A DNA stretch of 17,686 bases, taken from the NCBI GenBank assembly GCA_021848375.1, contig JAJZUR010000014.1, positions 1-17,686 of the forward strand, in the 5' to 3' direction. The notes under the pieces are model-generated. The model was not told where the DNA came from. It did not search any database and was given only the letters and a program-made list of their open reading frames with translations. Position numbers and translations under genes: made by a program. Source of the stretch: Pseudomonadota bacterium (GTDB lineage: Bacteria > Pseudomonadota > Gammaproteobacteria > UBA6186 > Azoamicaceae). Positions 8,108-14,907 of this stretch are shown in pieces (position 1 is the stretch's first letter; each line of letters begins with the position of its first letter).

Positions 8108-8785
8108 TTACATTCCTTGCGGTCGCGGCGGTGGAATGTGGCGTGTGGGTCGCGGCGGCTCCGGGGTATTTTTTAAAATGTAATTGAGCGTTTCTTTAAG
8201 CTTCTTTTCAAATTTCGGTGTAATGACAGGGGCAGACTTTGGTTTAGGCTGATTGGTGAGCTTATTTTTCAGTTTATGGGTTAATTTATTCGCCAAATCC
8301 ACTTTGTCCTTGAGTTTTTTATTAACCAAATTTTCGAGTTCTGCCTTATCTAATATTTGGCCTTCGATTAATTCTTGCCATTCTGGTGAAATAACTTCAA
8401 GCGGCATGCCTCCCATTTCTTTAATGAGCGGGTTTGGTTCAACATTAATACCGCCGGAAGTCCGGCGATTGGCATTTTCTAAATCCTGGGTAAGAGATGC
8501 CTCATTTTGTGGATTTAAAAGCGCTTTTATTTTTTCATACGCTACCTTTATTTTGCGGGGCATATCTTCTACCGGTGCAACTTTTTTATTGGTTTCTAAA
8601 ATTTCTCTGATGTATTGCAATTCACCCAGTACCCCTTGTACTTGTTTTTCAGTTGTGGTGAGTAACATCAGATCATCGTCTTGTTTTTCAGCTGCATATT
8701 TTTGAATAAAATCGATAGAAGAAGGCAAAGAACTTTTATCTTCCCCAAAGGATGAATGAACGTTTTGTATTTGCTTGATTACCAT
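8108..8785 (-). CDS. Unknown protein with a proline-rich tail, first gene of the AnkH-like operon
   Basis: I do not recognise this 225-residue protein. It is hydrophilic, with no signal peptide or membrane segment. Residues 45-105 and 137-178 look helical, charged and possibly coiled-coil; the second stretch is Lys/Leu-rich (NLVNKKLKDKVDLANKL). The C-terminus changes to a Pro/Arg-rich tail holding two PPRP units (210-213 and 219-222); the first reads PPRPTR, which fits the class II SH3-ligand pattern PxxPxR. The matching DNA carries an 11-bp direct repeat (8121-8131 and 8148-8158) and is clearly GC-richer than its surroundings. The ATG at 8785 has only a weak ribosome site (GAG 9 nt before). 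The AnkH-like gene begins 1 nt after its stop, which implies coupled expression and possibly a shared role as effector partner, chaperone or second effector (inference). Confidence 0.75.
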   Translation of the reverse strand: MVIKQIQNVHSSFGEDKSSLPSSIDFIQKYAAEKQDDDLMLLTTTEKQVQGVLGELQYIREILETNKKVAPVEDMPRKIKVAYEKIKALLNPQNEASLTQDLENANRRTSGGINVEPNPLIKEMGGMPLEVISPEWQELIEGQILDKAELENLVNKKLKDKVDLANKLTHKLKNKLTNQPKPKSAPVITPKFEKKLKETLNYILKNTPEPPRPTRHIPPPRPQGM

Positions 8786-8810
8786 GGCGCGCGCTCATTA
8801 AAAACACTTA

Positions 8811-8819
8811 ATTCTAACA
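8811..8819 (-). promoter_or_regulatory. Extended -10 promoter candidate for the AnkH-like operon
   Basis: On the minus strand the sequence TGTTAGAAT matches the extended -10 form TGnTAnAAT, with TAGAAT 5/6 to consensus. It lies 25 bp before the ATG at 8785, and transcription would begin near 8803. No good -35 hexamer is found at 16-18 bp, as is common with extended -10 promoters. The palindrome at 8814-8828 overlaps it. Confidence 0.45.
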
Positions 8820-8828
8820 TAATGTTAG
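8814..8828. promoter_or_regulatory. 15-bp operator-like palindrome over the -10 box
   Basis: CTAACAT-a-ATGTTAG is a perfect 7-bp dyad around one base. It overlaps the extended -10 box of the AnkH-like operon, where a bound dimer would block RNA polymerase, so it is a candidate repressor operator. The regulator is unknown. It does not fit the PmrA direct-repeat pattern known from Legionella and Coxiella. Confidence 0.45.
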
Positions 8829-8922
8829 GCACAAATTGTCGCCAAAAGTTCCCAGGAGGACCGAATCCGTGCAACTACTCCATTTTTACCCAGTCATATT
8901 CTGTTGTGACTTCGAGATTCTC

Positions 8923-9000
8923 TCATCCCGCGAAAGCGGGGATCCAGTCACAAATAGCGCTATAAATGTTTAGACTGGATTCCCGCTTTCGCGGGAATGA
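8923..9000. repeat. Composite palindromic repeat (REP/BIME or MITE-like)
   Basis: The two arms are inverted copies: 8923-8949 and 8973-9000 match in 26 of 28 aligned positions, with one gap and one substitution, around a 23-bp AT-rich centre (8950-8972). Each arm is itself a hairpin built on CCCGCgaaaGCGGG. The right arm contains ATTCCC-N8-GGGAAT (8979-8998), the form of widely dispersed bacterial extragenic palindromes, including the neisserial dRS3 repeat. It is much GC-richer than the flanking DNA, which points to a dispersed mobile-type repeat. Copy number elsewhere in the genome cannot be seen here. Confidence 0.75.
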
Positions 9001-9042
9001 CGGTACAAAGGGGAGATGACGGCATGCTGGGTAGTTACTTTA

Positions 9043-9080
9043 TATTCAGATATGATATCGTAAAATCTTATATCTGAATA
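9043..9080. repeat. 11-bp perfect inverted repeat upstream of ogt
   Basis: TATTCAGATAT (9043-9053) and ATATCTGAATA (9070-9080) pair perfectly across a 16-bp spacer. The dyad ends 20 bp before the ogt ATG, in the zone where the promoter should be. Possible -10 boxes TATGAT (9051-9056) and TAAAAT (9061-9066) lie within it. It could be a two-site operator or an mRNA leader hairpin. Confidence 0.5.
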
Positions 9081-9100
9081 AGCGAACGGGAAAAGATCTC

Positions 9101-9613
9101 ATGCAACTCTCTAAAACCACCCTCAAAACCCCTGTGGGAGACCTCACCGCGATTGCTTCTGAACACGGGTTAGTGGCGTTGTCGTATCTGCCGGAAACGG
9201 CTTGTGTCTCAGCCTATATCCAACCGATTTACCCGAAGCCGGCCTTCGGAACAAAGTTTCGCCAAAACTTGGACATAACCAGAATATGGCTTGCAGAGTA
9301 TTTCAAATCTAACTTTGAAGGGCTGATTTATCCTGCATTTGATCTATATGGTAACCAACTTGCTGTTGCAGCGTGGAAAAAATTGCTTTCAATCCCCAGT
9401 GGCAAAACCCAATCCTATAGCGAGCTCGCCAAAACTCTGGGTAAGCCAAATGCTGCAAGAGCTATTGGACGCATCATGAGTCAAAATCCAATTGCCATTC
9501 TGCTTCCCTGCCATCGCGTCATCGGCGCAAATGGAACCCTCACCGGTTACGGTGGCGGTCTTGAGCGAAAAATATGGTTACTACGACATGAAGGCGTTTT
9601 AGGAGTGACTTAA
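9101..9613 (+). CDS. ogt: Methylated-DNA--protein-cysteine S-methyltransferase
   Basis: A suicide repair protein that moves the alkyl group from O6-alkylguanine (and O4-alkylthymine) to its own cysteine. At 170 residues it has the size of Ogt, or of the C-terminal half of Ada, with no Ada zinc domain. The N-terminal small domain (1-83) is followed by the AGT domain: IPSGKTQSYSELA (98-110), the DNA-binding helix with the arginine finger NAARAIGR (Arg120), NP (129-130) and the active-site LPCHRVIG with Cys137. The usual residue before PCHRV is Ile; here it is Leu, a mild change. The ribosome site is weak (GGGA about 13 nt upstream). A GC-rich hairpin follows the stop at once. The gene stands alone on the plus strand, convergent with the HU-like gene. 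Confidence 0.93.
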   Translation: MQLSKTTLKTPVGDLTAIASEHGLVALSYLPETACVSAYIQPIYPKPAFGTKFRQNLDITRIWLAEYFKSNFEGLIYPAFDLYGNQLAVAAWKKLLSIPSGKTQSYSELAKTLGKPNAARAIGRIMSQNPIAILLPCHRVIGANGTLTGYGGGLERKIWLLRHEGVLGVT

Positions 9614-9638
9614 GCGCCCCTTTTTGTGAAAGGGGCGC
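9614..9638. terminator. GC-rich hairpin between convergent ogt and the HU-like gene
   Basis: GCGCCCCTTT (9614-9623) and AAAGGGGCGC (9629-9638) form a perfect 10-bp stem with a 5-nt loop, placed directly after the ogt stop and 12 bp before the end of the HU-like gene. Position suits a bidirectional terminator. However, neither strand has a run of U after the stem, so termination may be weak or rely on other factors. Confidence 0.6.
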
Positions 9639-9650
9639 CGCAAATGATCC

Positions 9651-10016
9651 TTACTCCTGAACTGCTTGTTTTAACGGTTTCAATGCAGAAAGCTTAACTG
9701 CTAACCGCGAGGGCTTGCCAGGTATAACCACTTCTTGTCCGGTTAATGGACTAACCATCTCTCGCGCTTTAGTGGCTTTTTTCTTCACTCGACGAACTTT
9801 AATACCCACCATTGGAATAATAAACTCACCTGATCCACGCTTACGCATATGAGAATTTAAGAGATCAGTCAATGCAGAAAATACGGATTCAACTTGAACC
9901 TTAGTGAGATCGGTATTTTGAGCAATCGATCGTAAAATTTCAATGCGGGTTTGTTTTTCTCGCCCTAATGTTTGTTTAGGACTGCCCGATTTCTTCGATT
10001 TTTTACTTCCCATCAT
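9651..10016 (-). CDS. HU/IHF-family DNA-binding protein with basic N-terminal tail
   Basis: A nucleoid-type protein, 121 residues against about 90 in standard HU. Residues 1-20 are a Lys/Ser-rich tail (GSKKSKKSGSPK). The HU fold follows: helices at about 22-58 (TRIEILRSIAQNTDLTKVQVESVFSALTDLLNSHM), then FIIPMVGIKVRRVKKKATKAR leading into the DNA-binding arm, where MVSPLTGQEVVIPGKP replaces the canonical RNPxTGExxxI; the arm-tip proline is kept. The C-terminal helix is LSALKPLKQAV. Two ATGs stand in tandem; the second (10013) is better placed, 6 nt from GGAG. The tail recalls eukaryote-like basic extensions, so this is a variant rather than the main HU. It is probably cytoplasmic and DNA-compacting; target specificity is unknown. 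Confidence 0.85.
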   Translation of the reverse strand: MMGSKKSKKSGSPKQTLGREKQTRIEILRSIAQNTDLTKVQVESVFSALTDLLNSHMRKRGSGEFIIPMVGIKVRRVKKKATKAREMVSPLTGQEVVIPGKPSRLAVKLSALKPLKQAVQE

Positions 10017-10052
10017 TTACTCCAACTTAATAATAGAGGAAACTGTCGGCAA

Positions 10053-10081
10053 ATTATGCCAAGTCAATGAATAGATATCAA
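10053..10081 (-). promoter_or_regulatory. Sigma-70 promoter of the HU-like gene
   Basis: On the minus strand TTGATA (10076-10081), a 17-bp spacer and CATAAT (10053-10058), each 5/6 to consensus. Transcription would start near 10046, giving a leader of about 30 nt. A short dyad GGCA-aatta-TGCC (10048-10060) covers the -10 box. This is the best-formed promoter in the window. Confidence 0.65.
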
Positions 10082-10107
10082 GTGTTTTTTTATGATTTAT
10101 TTTCCAC

Positions 10108-10743
10108 TTAAAGCGCTTGAATACATTGCGGTCCTTCAAAAGCAGGATTATTTACTACGGTCGATACTGCGTAGATTTCAAAGTTATTCTCTTCTATCCC
10201 ATTTTCTCTATCATACATCAAAGGTTCAATCTGATCTTTTAGGGAAGATCCAGGATTTAACCAGGTTGAATAGGTTGAAGGCGGAAGTATTAATGGCATT
10301 CTTTCGTGGAACGCTAATAAATGTATATCCGCAACGGTTGTCAAAATTGCACAAGTCTCGTTTTCCCAAATACCGGCAAATGCAAATATGGAGCGATCTT
10401 CTCGACGGATATAATAAGGTTGTTTAATTTTGCTTATGGTTTTCCACTCGTAATACCCATCTGCAACCACTAAACAACGACGTTTTTGAAAGGCGTGTCG
10501 AAATGAAGGTTTCTGGCTTATGGTTTCTACCCGCGCATTGATAAAACCTTGTTCTTGCTTTCCTTGCCTCCATGCCGGCACAAATCCCCATTGTAAAAAT
10601 TCAATAGTTCCAGGCACTTTCAGAACTGGTACCACTTGTGAAGGCGCTATATTATAGCGAGGCTTCATGACTATCCCATTTTTTAAATGAAAATGTGCAG
10701 CTAGCACATCGGCGGAAACCGTTAAGGAAAAGCGACCGCACAT
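10108..10743 (-). CDS. SOS response-associated peptidase (SRAP; YedK/HMCES family)
   Basis: SRAP proteins bind abasic sites in single-stranded DNA and form a thiazolidine DNA-protein crosslink through Cys2, shielding the lesion. The frame is open further upstream, but the functional start must be the ATG at 10743, because Cys2 must be exposed as the N-terminus (MCGRF); GAGG 7 nt upstream supports it. The protein is 211 residues. Conserved blocks: CGRF (2-5), RYNIAP (29-34), WGFVPAW (52-58), INARVET (68-74), Glu99 in DGYYEW and His146 in FHERMP, matching the catalytic Cys/Asn/Glu/His set. Although named for SOS, I see no LexA box at the promoter. It is divergent from kbl, 73 bp away. Confidence 0.93.
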   Translation of the reverse strand: MCGRFSLTVSADVLAAHFHLKNGIVMKPRYNIAPSQVVPVLKVPGTIEFLQWGFVPAWRQGKQEQGFINARVETISQKPSFRHAFQKRRCLVVADGYYEWKTISKIKQPYYIRREDRSIFAFAGIWENETCAILTTVADIHLLAFHERMPLILPPSTYSTWLNPGSSLKDQIEPLMYDRENGIEENNFEIYAVSTVVNNPAFEGPQCIQAL

Positions 10744-10775
10744 GAGAAAACCTCGCAACAAAAGGGACCCTGCCC

Positions 10776-10781
10776 TATAAT
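10776..10781 (+). promoter_or_regulatory. -10 box of the kbl-tdh promoter
   Basis: A perfect TATAAT lies 35 bp before the kbl ATG; transcription would start near 10788. The -35 position (10753-10758, TCGCAA) is only 3/6 to consensus. AAGGA sits 6 nt before the ATG as ribosome site. The box overlaps the minus-strand -10 candidate of the SRAP gene. Confidence 0.5.
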
Positions 10782-10804
10782 ACCAAAGAATCATGCTCGT
10801 GCAA
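10777..10804 (-). promoter_or_regulatory. Candidate promoter of the SRAP gene
   Basis: On the minus strand TTGCAC (10799-10804), a 16-bp spacer and TATTAT (10777-10782, 5/6). Transcription would start about 25 nt before the ATG at 10743. The -10 boxes of the two divergent genes share five base pairs, so polymerase could not occupy both at once. Confidence 0.35.
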
Positions 10805-10816
10805 TAAGGATCCCAA

Positions 10817-12010
10817 ATGGCAGATAATAGTTACCTGCGTTATTTAAACGAGGCCATTAACTTCCTGAAAGAAAGTGGACTGTACAAGGGAGAAAGAGTT
10901 GTTACTTCCCCACAACAGCCGATGATTCAAACCACGGATGGACGTACCACCATTAATCTTTGTGCTAATAATTATTTAGGACTCGCAAACCATCCGGAAG
11001 TGATTGCGGCTGCACGCAAGGCACTTGAGAAGGACGGTTTTGGCATGGCATCCGTCCGCTTTATTTGTGGAACCCACCAAGATCATAAAGCCTTAGAACA
11101 AAAAATCAGCCTTTTTTTACAAACGGAAGATACCCTTTTATATTCCTCCTGTTTTGATGCGAACACAGGCTTATTTGAAACATTGCTTCAAGAAGAAGAC
11201 GCCATCTTGAGTGACGCTTTAAACCACGCGAGCATCATCGATGGGATCCGGCTTTGTAAGGCCAAACGCTTTCGCTATGCCCACAATGATATGAATGATT
11301 TAGAAATTAATTTACAAAGAAGTCAAGCCTGTCGTTATCGCCTTATTGCAACTGATGGGGTTTTCTCAATGGACGGACGCTTGGCTAATCTCCCTCGGAT
11401 CTGTGAATTGGCAAATCAATATAATGCCTTAGTAATGGTGGATGATTCGCATGCCGTTGGTTTTATGGGCAAAGAGGGTCGTGGTACTCCTGAATACTTT
11501 GACGTAATGAATCTCATTGACATTTACACCGGAACGTTGGGCAAAGCATTGGGAGGCGCTTCTGGGGGTTATACCTCTGGCCGGCGAGAAATCATTGAAT
11601 GGCTGCGGCAACGTTCACGACCGTATTTATTCTCTAATACGCTTGCCCCTGTGCTTGCTGCAACAACGCTCTTTGCCTTTGAGCTTATACAAAGCACACC
11701 AGAACTTCGAGAAAAACTACATTTTAATAGCCGCTATTTTCGAGAACAATTGGATAAGTTGGGGTTTTCTCTAATTTCAGGGGATCATCCTATTATTCCC
11801 ATTCTGATCGGGGATGCCAAACTGTCCGCTACGTTTGCAGAAGAATTACTGCACGAAGGGATCTACGTCATTAGTTTTTCTTATCCGGTTGTTCCTGAAA
11901 AAGAAGCGCGCATCCGCACGCAAATGTCCGCCGCTCATACCAAAGAACAATTGGATATCGCAATAGCAGCATTTGAGAAGGTGGGCCGCAAACTAAGGAT
12001 TATTTCATGA
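10817..12010 (+). CDS. kbl: Glycine C-acetyltransferase (2-amino-3-ketobutyrate CoA ligase)
   Basis: A PLP enzyme of the alpha-oxoamine synthase family. In threonine breakdown it cleaves 2-amino-3-ketobutyrate with CoA to glycine and acetyl-CoA. At 397 residues (E. coli 398) it is near identical in motif layout: CANNYLGLANHP (49-60), GMASVRFICGT (76-86), SDALNHASIIDG (132-143), ATDGVFSMDG (178-187), VDDSHAVGF with Asp209 and His212, and the PLP Lys243 in GTLGKALGGASGGY. Its stop overlaps the tdh start by 4 nt (ATGA), the usual kbl-tdh operon, where the unstable intermediate passes from Tdh to Kbl. In this window it complements the aminotransferase/glycerate operon, since the glycine made can become serine. 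Confidence 0.98.
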   Translation: MADNSYLRYLNEAINFLKESGLYKGERVVTSPQQPMIQTTDGRTTINLCANNYLGLANHPEVIAAARKALEKDGFGMASVRFICGTHQDHKALEQKISLFLQTEDTLLYSSCFDANTGLFETLLQEEDAILSDALNHASIIDGIRLCKAKRFRYAHNDMNDLEINLQRSQACRYRLIATDGVFSMDGRLANLPRICELANQYNALVMVDDSHAVGFMGKEGRGTPEYFDVMNLIDIYTGTLGKALGGASGGYTSGRREIIEWLRQRSRPYLFSNTLAPVLAATTLFAFELIQSTPELREKLHFNSRYFREQLDKLGFSLISGDHPIIPILIGDAKLSATFAEELLHEGIYVISFSYPVVPEKEARIRTQMSAAHTKEQLDIAIAAFEKVGRKLRIIS

Positions 12011-13029
12011 AAGCATTGCTTAAATTGAAGCCAGAAAAGGGACTTTGGTTACAAGATGTTCCGTTACCAACCATTCAAGATGATGAAGTGTTAATTAAGA
12101 TTAAGACTATCGCCCTTTGCGGTACCGATCTGCATATTTATCGTTGGGATGGTTGGGCGCAAAAGCATATTGAAACCCCTCTCATCATCGGCCATGAATT
12201 TATGGGTGAAATTGCCGCCATCGGTAAAAGAGTGACCCACTTATCCGTTGGAGAAAGAGTCTCCGGGGAAGGTCACATCACCTGTGGACATTGTCGAAAT
12301 TGCCGAGAGGGACAGCAACATCTTTGTCCCAACACGATTGGGATTGGGATCCAACGTAACGGAGCGTTTGCAGAATATTTAGCGCTCCCTGCACGAAATG
12401 TGATCCCAATTCCACCAGCACTGTCCGATGATGTTGCCACTATCTTAGATCCCCTTGGCAATGCTGTTCATACCGCTTTAAAGTTTGATCTCGTCGGTGA
12501 AGACGTGTTGATAACCGGCGCCGGACCCATCGGTTTAATGGCAACAGCCATTGCAAAACAAATCGGCGCAAAAAATATTGTGGTCACTGATCTAAATGAT
12601 TATCGTCTAAAATTGGCCAAAGATTTTGGCGCAACCAAAACAATTAATATTCAAGATCTTTCTCTAACACAAATTTTGAGCGCACTTGGAAAATCTTTTG
12701 ATTTTACGGTAGGGCTTGAAATGTCCGGACACATTTTTGCCTATCAGCTTATGCTGGAGTCTTTAAGTTATGGTGCGCACCTTGCACTACTTGGGATCCC
12801 AGAACAAGAACTTTCCCTAGATTTCAATAAAATCATTTTCAAAGGGTTAACACTGAAGGGAATTTACGGGCGAAAAATGTTTGAAACCTGGGATAAAATG
12901 ATCCATCTACTAGAAAGCGGATTAAAGATTTCTCATGTCATTACCCATCATTTTAAGGCTAAAGCGTTTGAACAGGCATTTGCTAAAATTGGCTCTGGCG
13001 AGGCTGGCAAGATAATTTTATCTTGGTAA
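12007..13029 (+). CDS. tdh: L-threonine 3-dehydrogenase
   Basis: A zinc-dependent medium-chain dehydrogenase that oxidises L-threonine to 2-amino-3-ketobutyrate with NAD+. At 340 residues (E. coli 341). Catalytic zinc ligands Cys38 (ALCGTD), His63 and Glu64 (IGHEF); structural-zinc cysteines 93, 96, 99 and 107 (CGHCRNC...C); nucleotide-binding GAGPIG (171-176), followed by an acidic residue, Asp195, at the end of the second strand, which indicates NAD. The end KIILSW matches E. coli. It is coupled to kbl by the ATGA overlap. The 45 bp between it and the convergent glmS end hold no clear terminator; only a weak long-range GTAACG/CGTTAC pair is seen. Confidence 0.97.
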   Translation: MKALLKLKPEKGLWLQDVPLPTIQDDEVLIKIKTIALCGTDLHIYRWDGWAQKHIETPLIIGHEFMGEIAAIGKRVTHLSVGERVSGEGHITCGHCRNCREGQQHLCPNTIGIGIQRNGAFAEYLALPARNVIPIPPALSDDVATILDPLGNAVHTALKFDLVGEDVLITGAGPIGLMATAIAKQIGAKNIVVTDLNDYRLKLAKDFGATKTINIQDLSLTQILSALGKSFDFTVGLEMSGHIFAYQLMLESLSYGAHLALLGIPEQELSLDFNKIIFKGLTLKGIYGRKMFETWDKMIHLLESGLKISHVITHHFKAKAFEQAFAKIGSGEAGKIILSW

Positions 13030-13074
13030 AAGGTAACGTAATATGATTTATCTCTACATTCTATTAAAAAATCG

Positions 13075-14904
13075 TTACTCAACGGTCACGGATTTGGCTA
13101 AATTCCGGGGTTGATCCACATCCGTTCCGCGTAACACGGCAACATAATAAGCCAATAATTGCAGCGGGATAGTATAGAGAATGGGCACAAAAAGATCCGA
13201 AATTTCCGGGATCTCTAAAACATGGATCCCAGTGCTCGATTCTATCCCAGCAGATTTTGGCGCAAACACGATAAGCTCGCCACCCCGCGCGCGAACTTCT
13301 TGTATATTTGATTTTAATTTCTCAATCAGACGGTCATTGGGCGCAATCACCACCACCGGCATTTTCTTATCGACCAATGCTAACGGCCCATGTTTCAATT
13401 CCCCAGCTGGATAAGCCTCGGCATGGATATAAGAGATTTCTTTTAGTTTTAAAGCGCCCTCTAGCGCTATCGGATATTGTAAGCCTCTGCCTAAAAATAA
13501 TGCATGCGAGCGATTGGTAAATAATTTGGCCAAGTCATGAATAGCCTCTGCGCCAGCAAAATAGCCCTGAATAATATCGGGTAGTGCAGTTAAGTGTTGA
13601 ATTAATTCTTTTTCTTTTTCAGTATTCAACCCGTGTCTACGCCCTAATACCACTGTTAATAAGAACAAAGCGACGAGTTGCGTCGTAAAAGCTTTAGTAG
13701 AACATACGCCTATCTCGAGTCCCGCGCTGGTTAAAAAAACCAATTCCGATTCACGCACCAAGGAACTATCTGGAACATTGCATATACTAAGAACGCCACA
13801 ATAATCTTCGCGCTGAATACTTCTTAGCGCAGCCAATGTATCAGCCGTTTCACCGGATTGCGAAATACAAATTAACAGCGTATTAGGTAACACCACGCGC
13901 TTTCGGTAACGAAATTCGCTTGCGATCTCAACTTGACACGCTAATCCACTCAAATTTTCTAACCATAATCTACCAACCATGCCCGCATGAAAACTGGTTC
14001 CACACGCAATGATCTGCACATGCTCCGTTTTATCAAAAATTGCGGAGGCATTCACTCCAAAAACCCGTTCTAACACTCGCCCCACATGTAAACGGCCGGT
14101 TAATGTATCTCGAATAGCCGTTGGCTGTTCAAAGATTTCTTTTAACATAAAATGGCGGTAACCCCCTTTGTCAACCGCATCTGGCTGAAAAGTTCTGGTA
14201 TAGATTTTTCGCTCAATAAAATGCCCGGTTTTATCGAAAATTTGGATGGATTTTTTGGTAATTTCTGCAATATCACCATCTTCTAAGTAAATAAATTGCT
14301 CAGCAACTCGCTGCAATGCAAGCGCATCGGAGGCTAAAAAATGTTCTCCGTTCCCCATACCCACCACGAGCGGAGGACCGGATCGTACACCAATAATGCG
14401 ATCCGGATCTTGTAAATCCATCACACATAAGGCATAAGCGCCCTCTAACTCTTTAACCGTATTTTTGACTGCAGATAACAACGTTTCGCCTTCTTTCACG
14501 CGTTTGGCAATGGCCCACGCAACGACTTCAGAATCGGTATCCGATGACAACTCTACGCCTGCAGCAAGAAGTGGTTCTTTTAAAACTTGAAAATTTTCAA
14601 TAATCCCATTATGCACCAACACGATGCGATCATCCGCAATATGGGGATGTGCATTTCGTTCGCTTGGGATCCCATGGGTTGCCCAACGCGTATGGGCAAT
14701 TCCGGTATGCCCAGAAATGGGGGATCGGTTCAACATTTCTTGTAATTGTGAAACTTTACCTTCTGCACGCAACCGCGATATACCACCTTCTTCTAAAATC
14801 GCAATCCCCGCAGAATCATAACCCCGATATTCTAAACGGCGAAGGCCATCCATCAGAATAGGAACAATATCTCTTTTTGCTATAGCGCCTACAATTCCAC
14901 ACAT
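13075..14904 (-). CDS. glmS: Glutamine--fructose-6-phosphate aminotransferase
   Basis: First and committing step to UDP-GlcNAc: makes glucosamine-6-phosphate from fructose-6-phosphate and glutamine in the cytoplasm. At 609 residues it has exactly the E. coli length. The N-terminal Ntn glutaminase begins MCGIVGAI, where Cys2 is the nucleophile after Met removal, with HTRWATHG and HNGIIEN. Two SIS domains follow, with LISQSGETADT-like and SSLVRES loops, STKAFTTQ, LKLKEISYIHAEAY, LKHGPLAL and the C-terminal DVDQPRNLAKSVTVE, which carries the catalytic Lys. The start lies 3 nt after glmU, giving a glmUS operon as in E. coli. No glmS ribozyme is visible, as expected in proteobacteria. Confidence 0.98.
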   Translation of the reverse strand: MCGIVGAIAKRDIVPILMDGLRRLEYRGYDSAGIAILEEGGISRLRAEGKVSQLQEMLNRSPISGHTGIAHTRWATHGIPSERNAHPHIADDRIVLVHNGIIENFQVLKEPLLAAGVELSSDTDSEVVAWAIAKRVKEGETLLSAVKNTVKELEGAYALCVMDLQDPDRIIGVRSGPPLVVGMGNGEHFLASDALALQRVAEQFIYLEDGDIAEITKKSIQIFDKTGHFIERKIYTRTFQPDAVDKGGYRHFMLKEIFEQPTAIRDTLTGRLHVGRVLERVFGVNASAIFDKTEHVQIIACGTSFHAGMVGRLWLENLSGLACQVEIASEFRYRKRVVLPNTLLICISQSGETADTLAALRSIQREDYCGVLSICNVPDSSLVRESELVFLTSAGLEIGVCSTKAFTTQLVALFLLTVVLGRRHGLNTEKEKELIQHLTALPDIIQGYFAGAEAIHDLAKLFTNRSHALFLGRGLQYPIALEGALKLKEISYIHAEAYPAGELKHGPLALVDKKMPVVVIAPNDRLIEKLKSNIQEVRARGGELIVFAPKSAGIESSTGIHVLEIPEISDLFVPILYTIPLQLLAYYVAVLRGTDVDQPRNLAKSVTVE

Positions 14905-14907
14905 GCT

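Larger units (their letters stand above)
8786..9100. other. Gene-free region rich in dyads
   Basis: This 315-bp interval separates the divergent AnkH-like operon and ogt. No plausible gene or tRNA is seen; the open frame 8756-8965 on the plus strand has no protein features. It holds the AnkH-operon promoter and operator, a REP/BIME-type composite repeat (8923-9000) and a second dyad just before ogt (9043-9080). Confidence 0.6.

Noticed and set aside
8253..8705. 150-codon plus-strand frame opposite the proline-tailed gene
   Set aside because: It is antisense to a better-supported gene in a coupled operon, has no ribosome site I can see and no recognisable domain.
8796..8811. TTAA-N6-TTAA before the AnkH-like operon as a PmrA site
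   Set aside because: PmrA half-sites recur every 11 bp and lie upstream of the -10 box; here the period is 10 and the site lies downstream of it, and TTAA is common in such AT-rich DNA.
8860..9040. Possible tRNA or CRISPR-like repeats in the gene-free region
   Set aside because: No cloverleaf can be drawn, and the repeats are two inverted copies rather than regularly spaced direct repeats.
10744..10794. Longer SRAP N-terminus starting at 10794
   Set aside because: SRAP needs Cys2 as the mature N-terminus; the ATG at 10743 gives MCGRF and has a ribosome site.
13033..13078. GTAACG/CGTTAC as a terminator between tdh and glmS
   Set aside because: The 6-bp arms are 34 nt apart, too weak and too distant for an intrinsic terminator.
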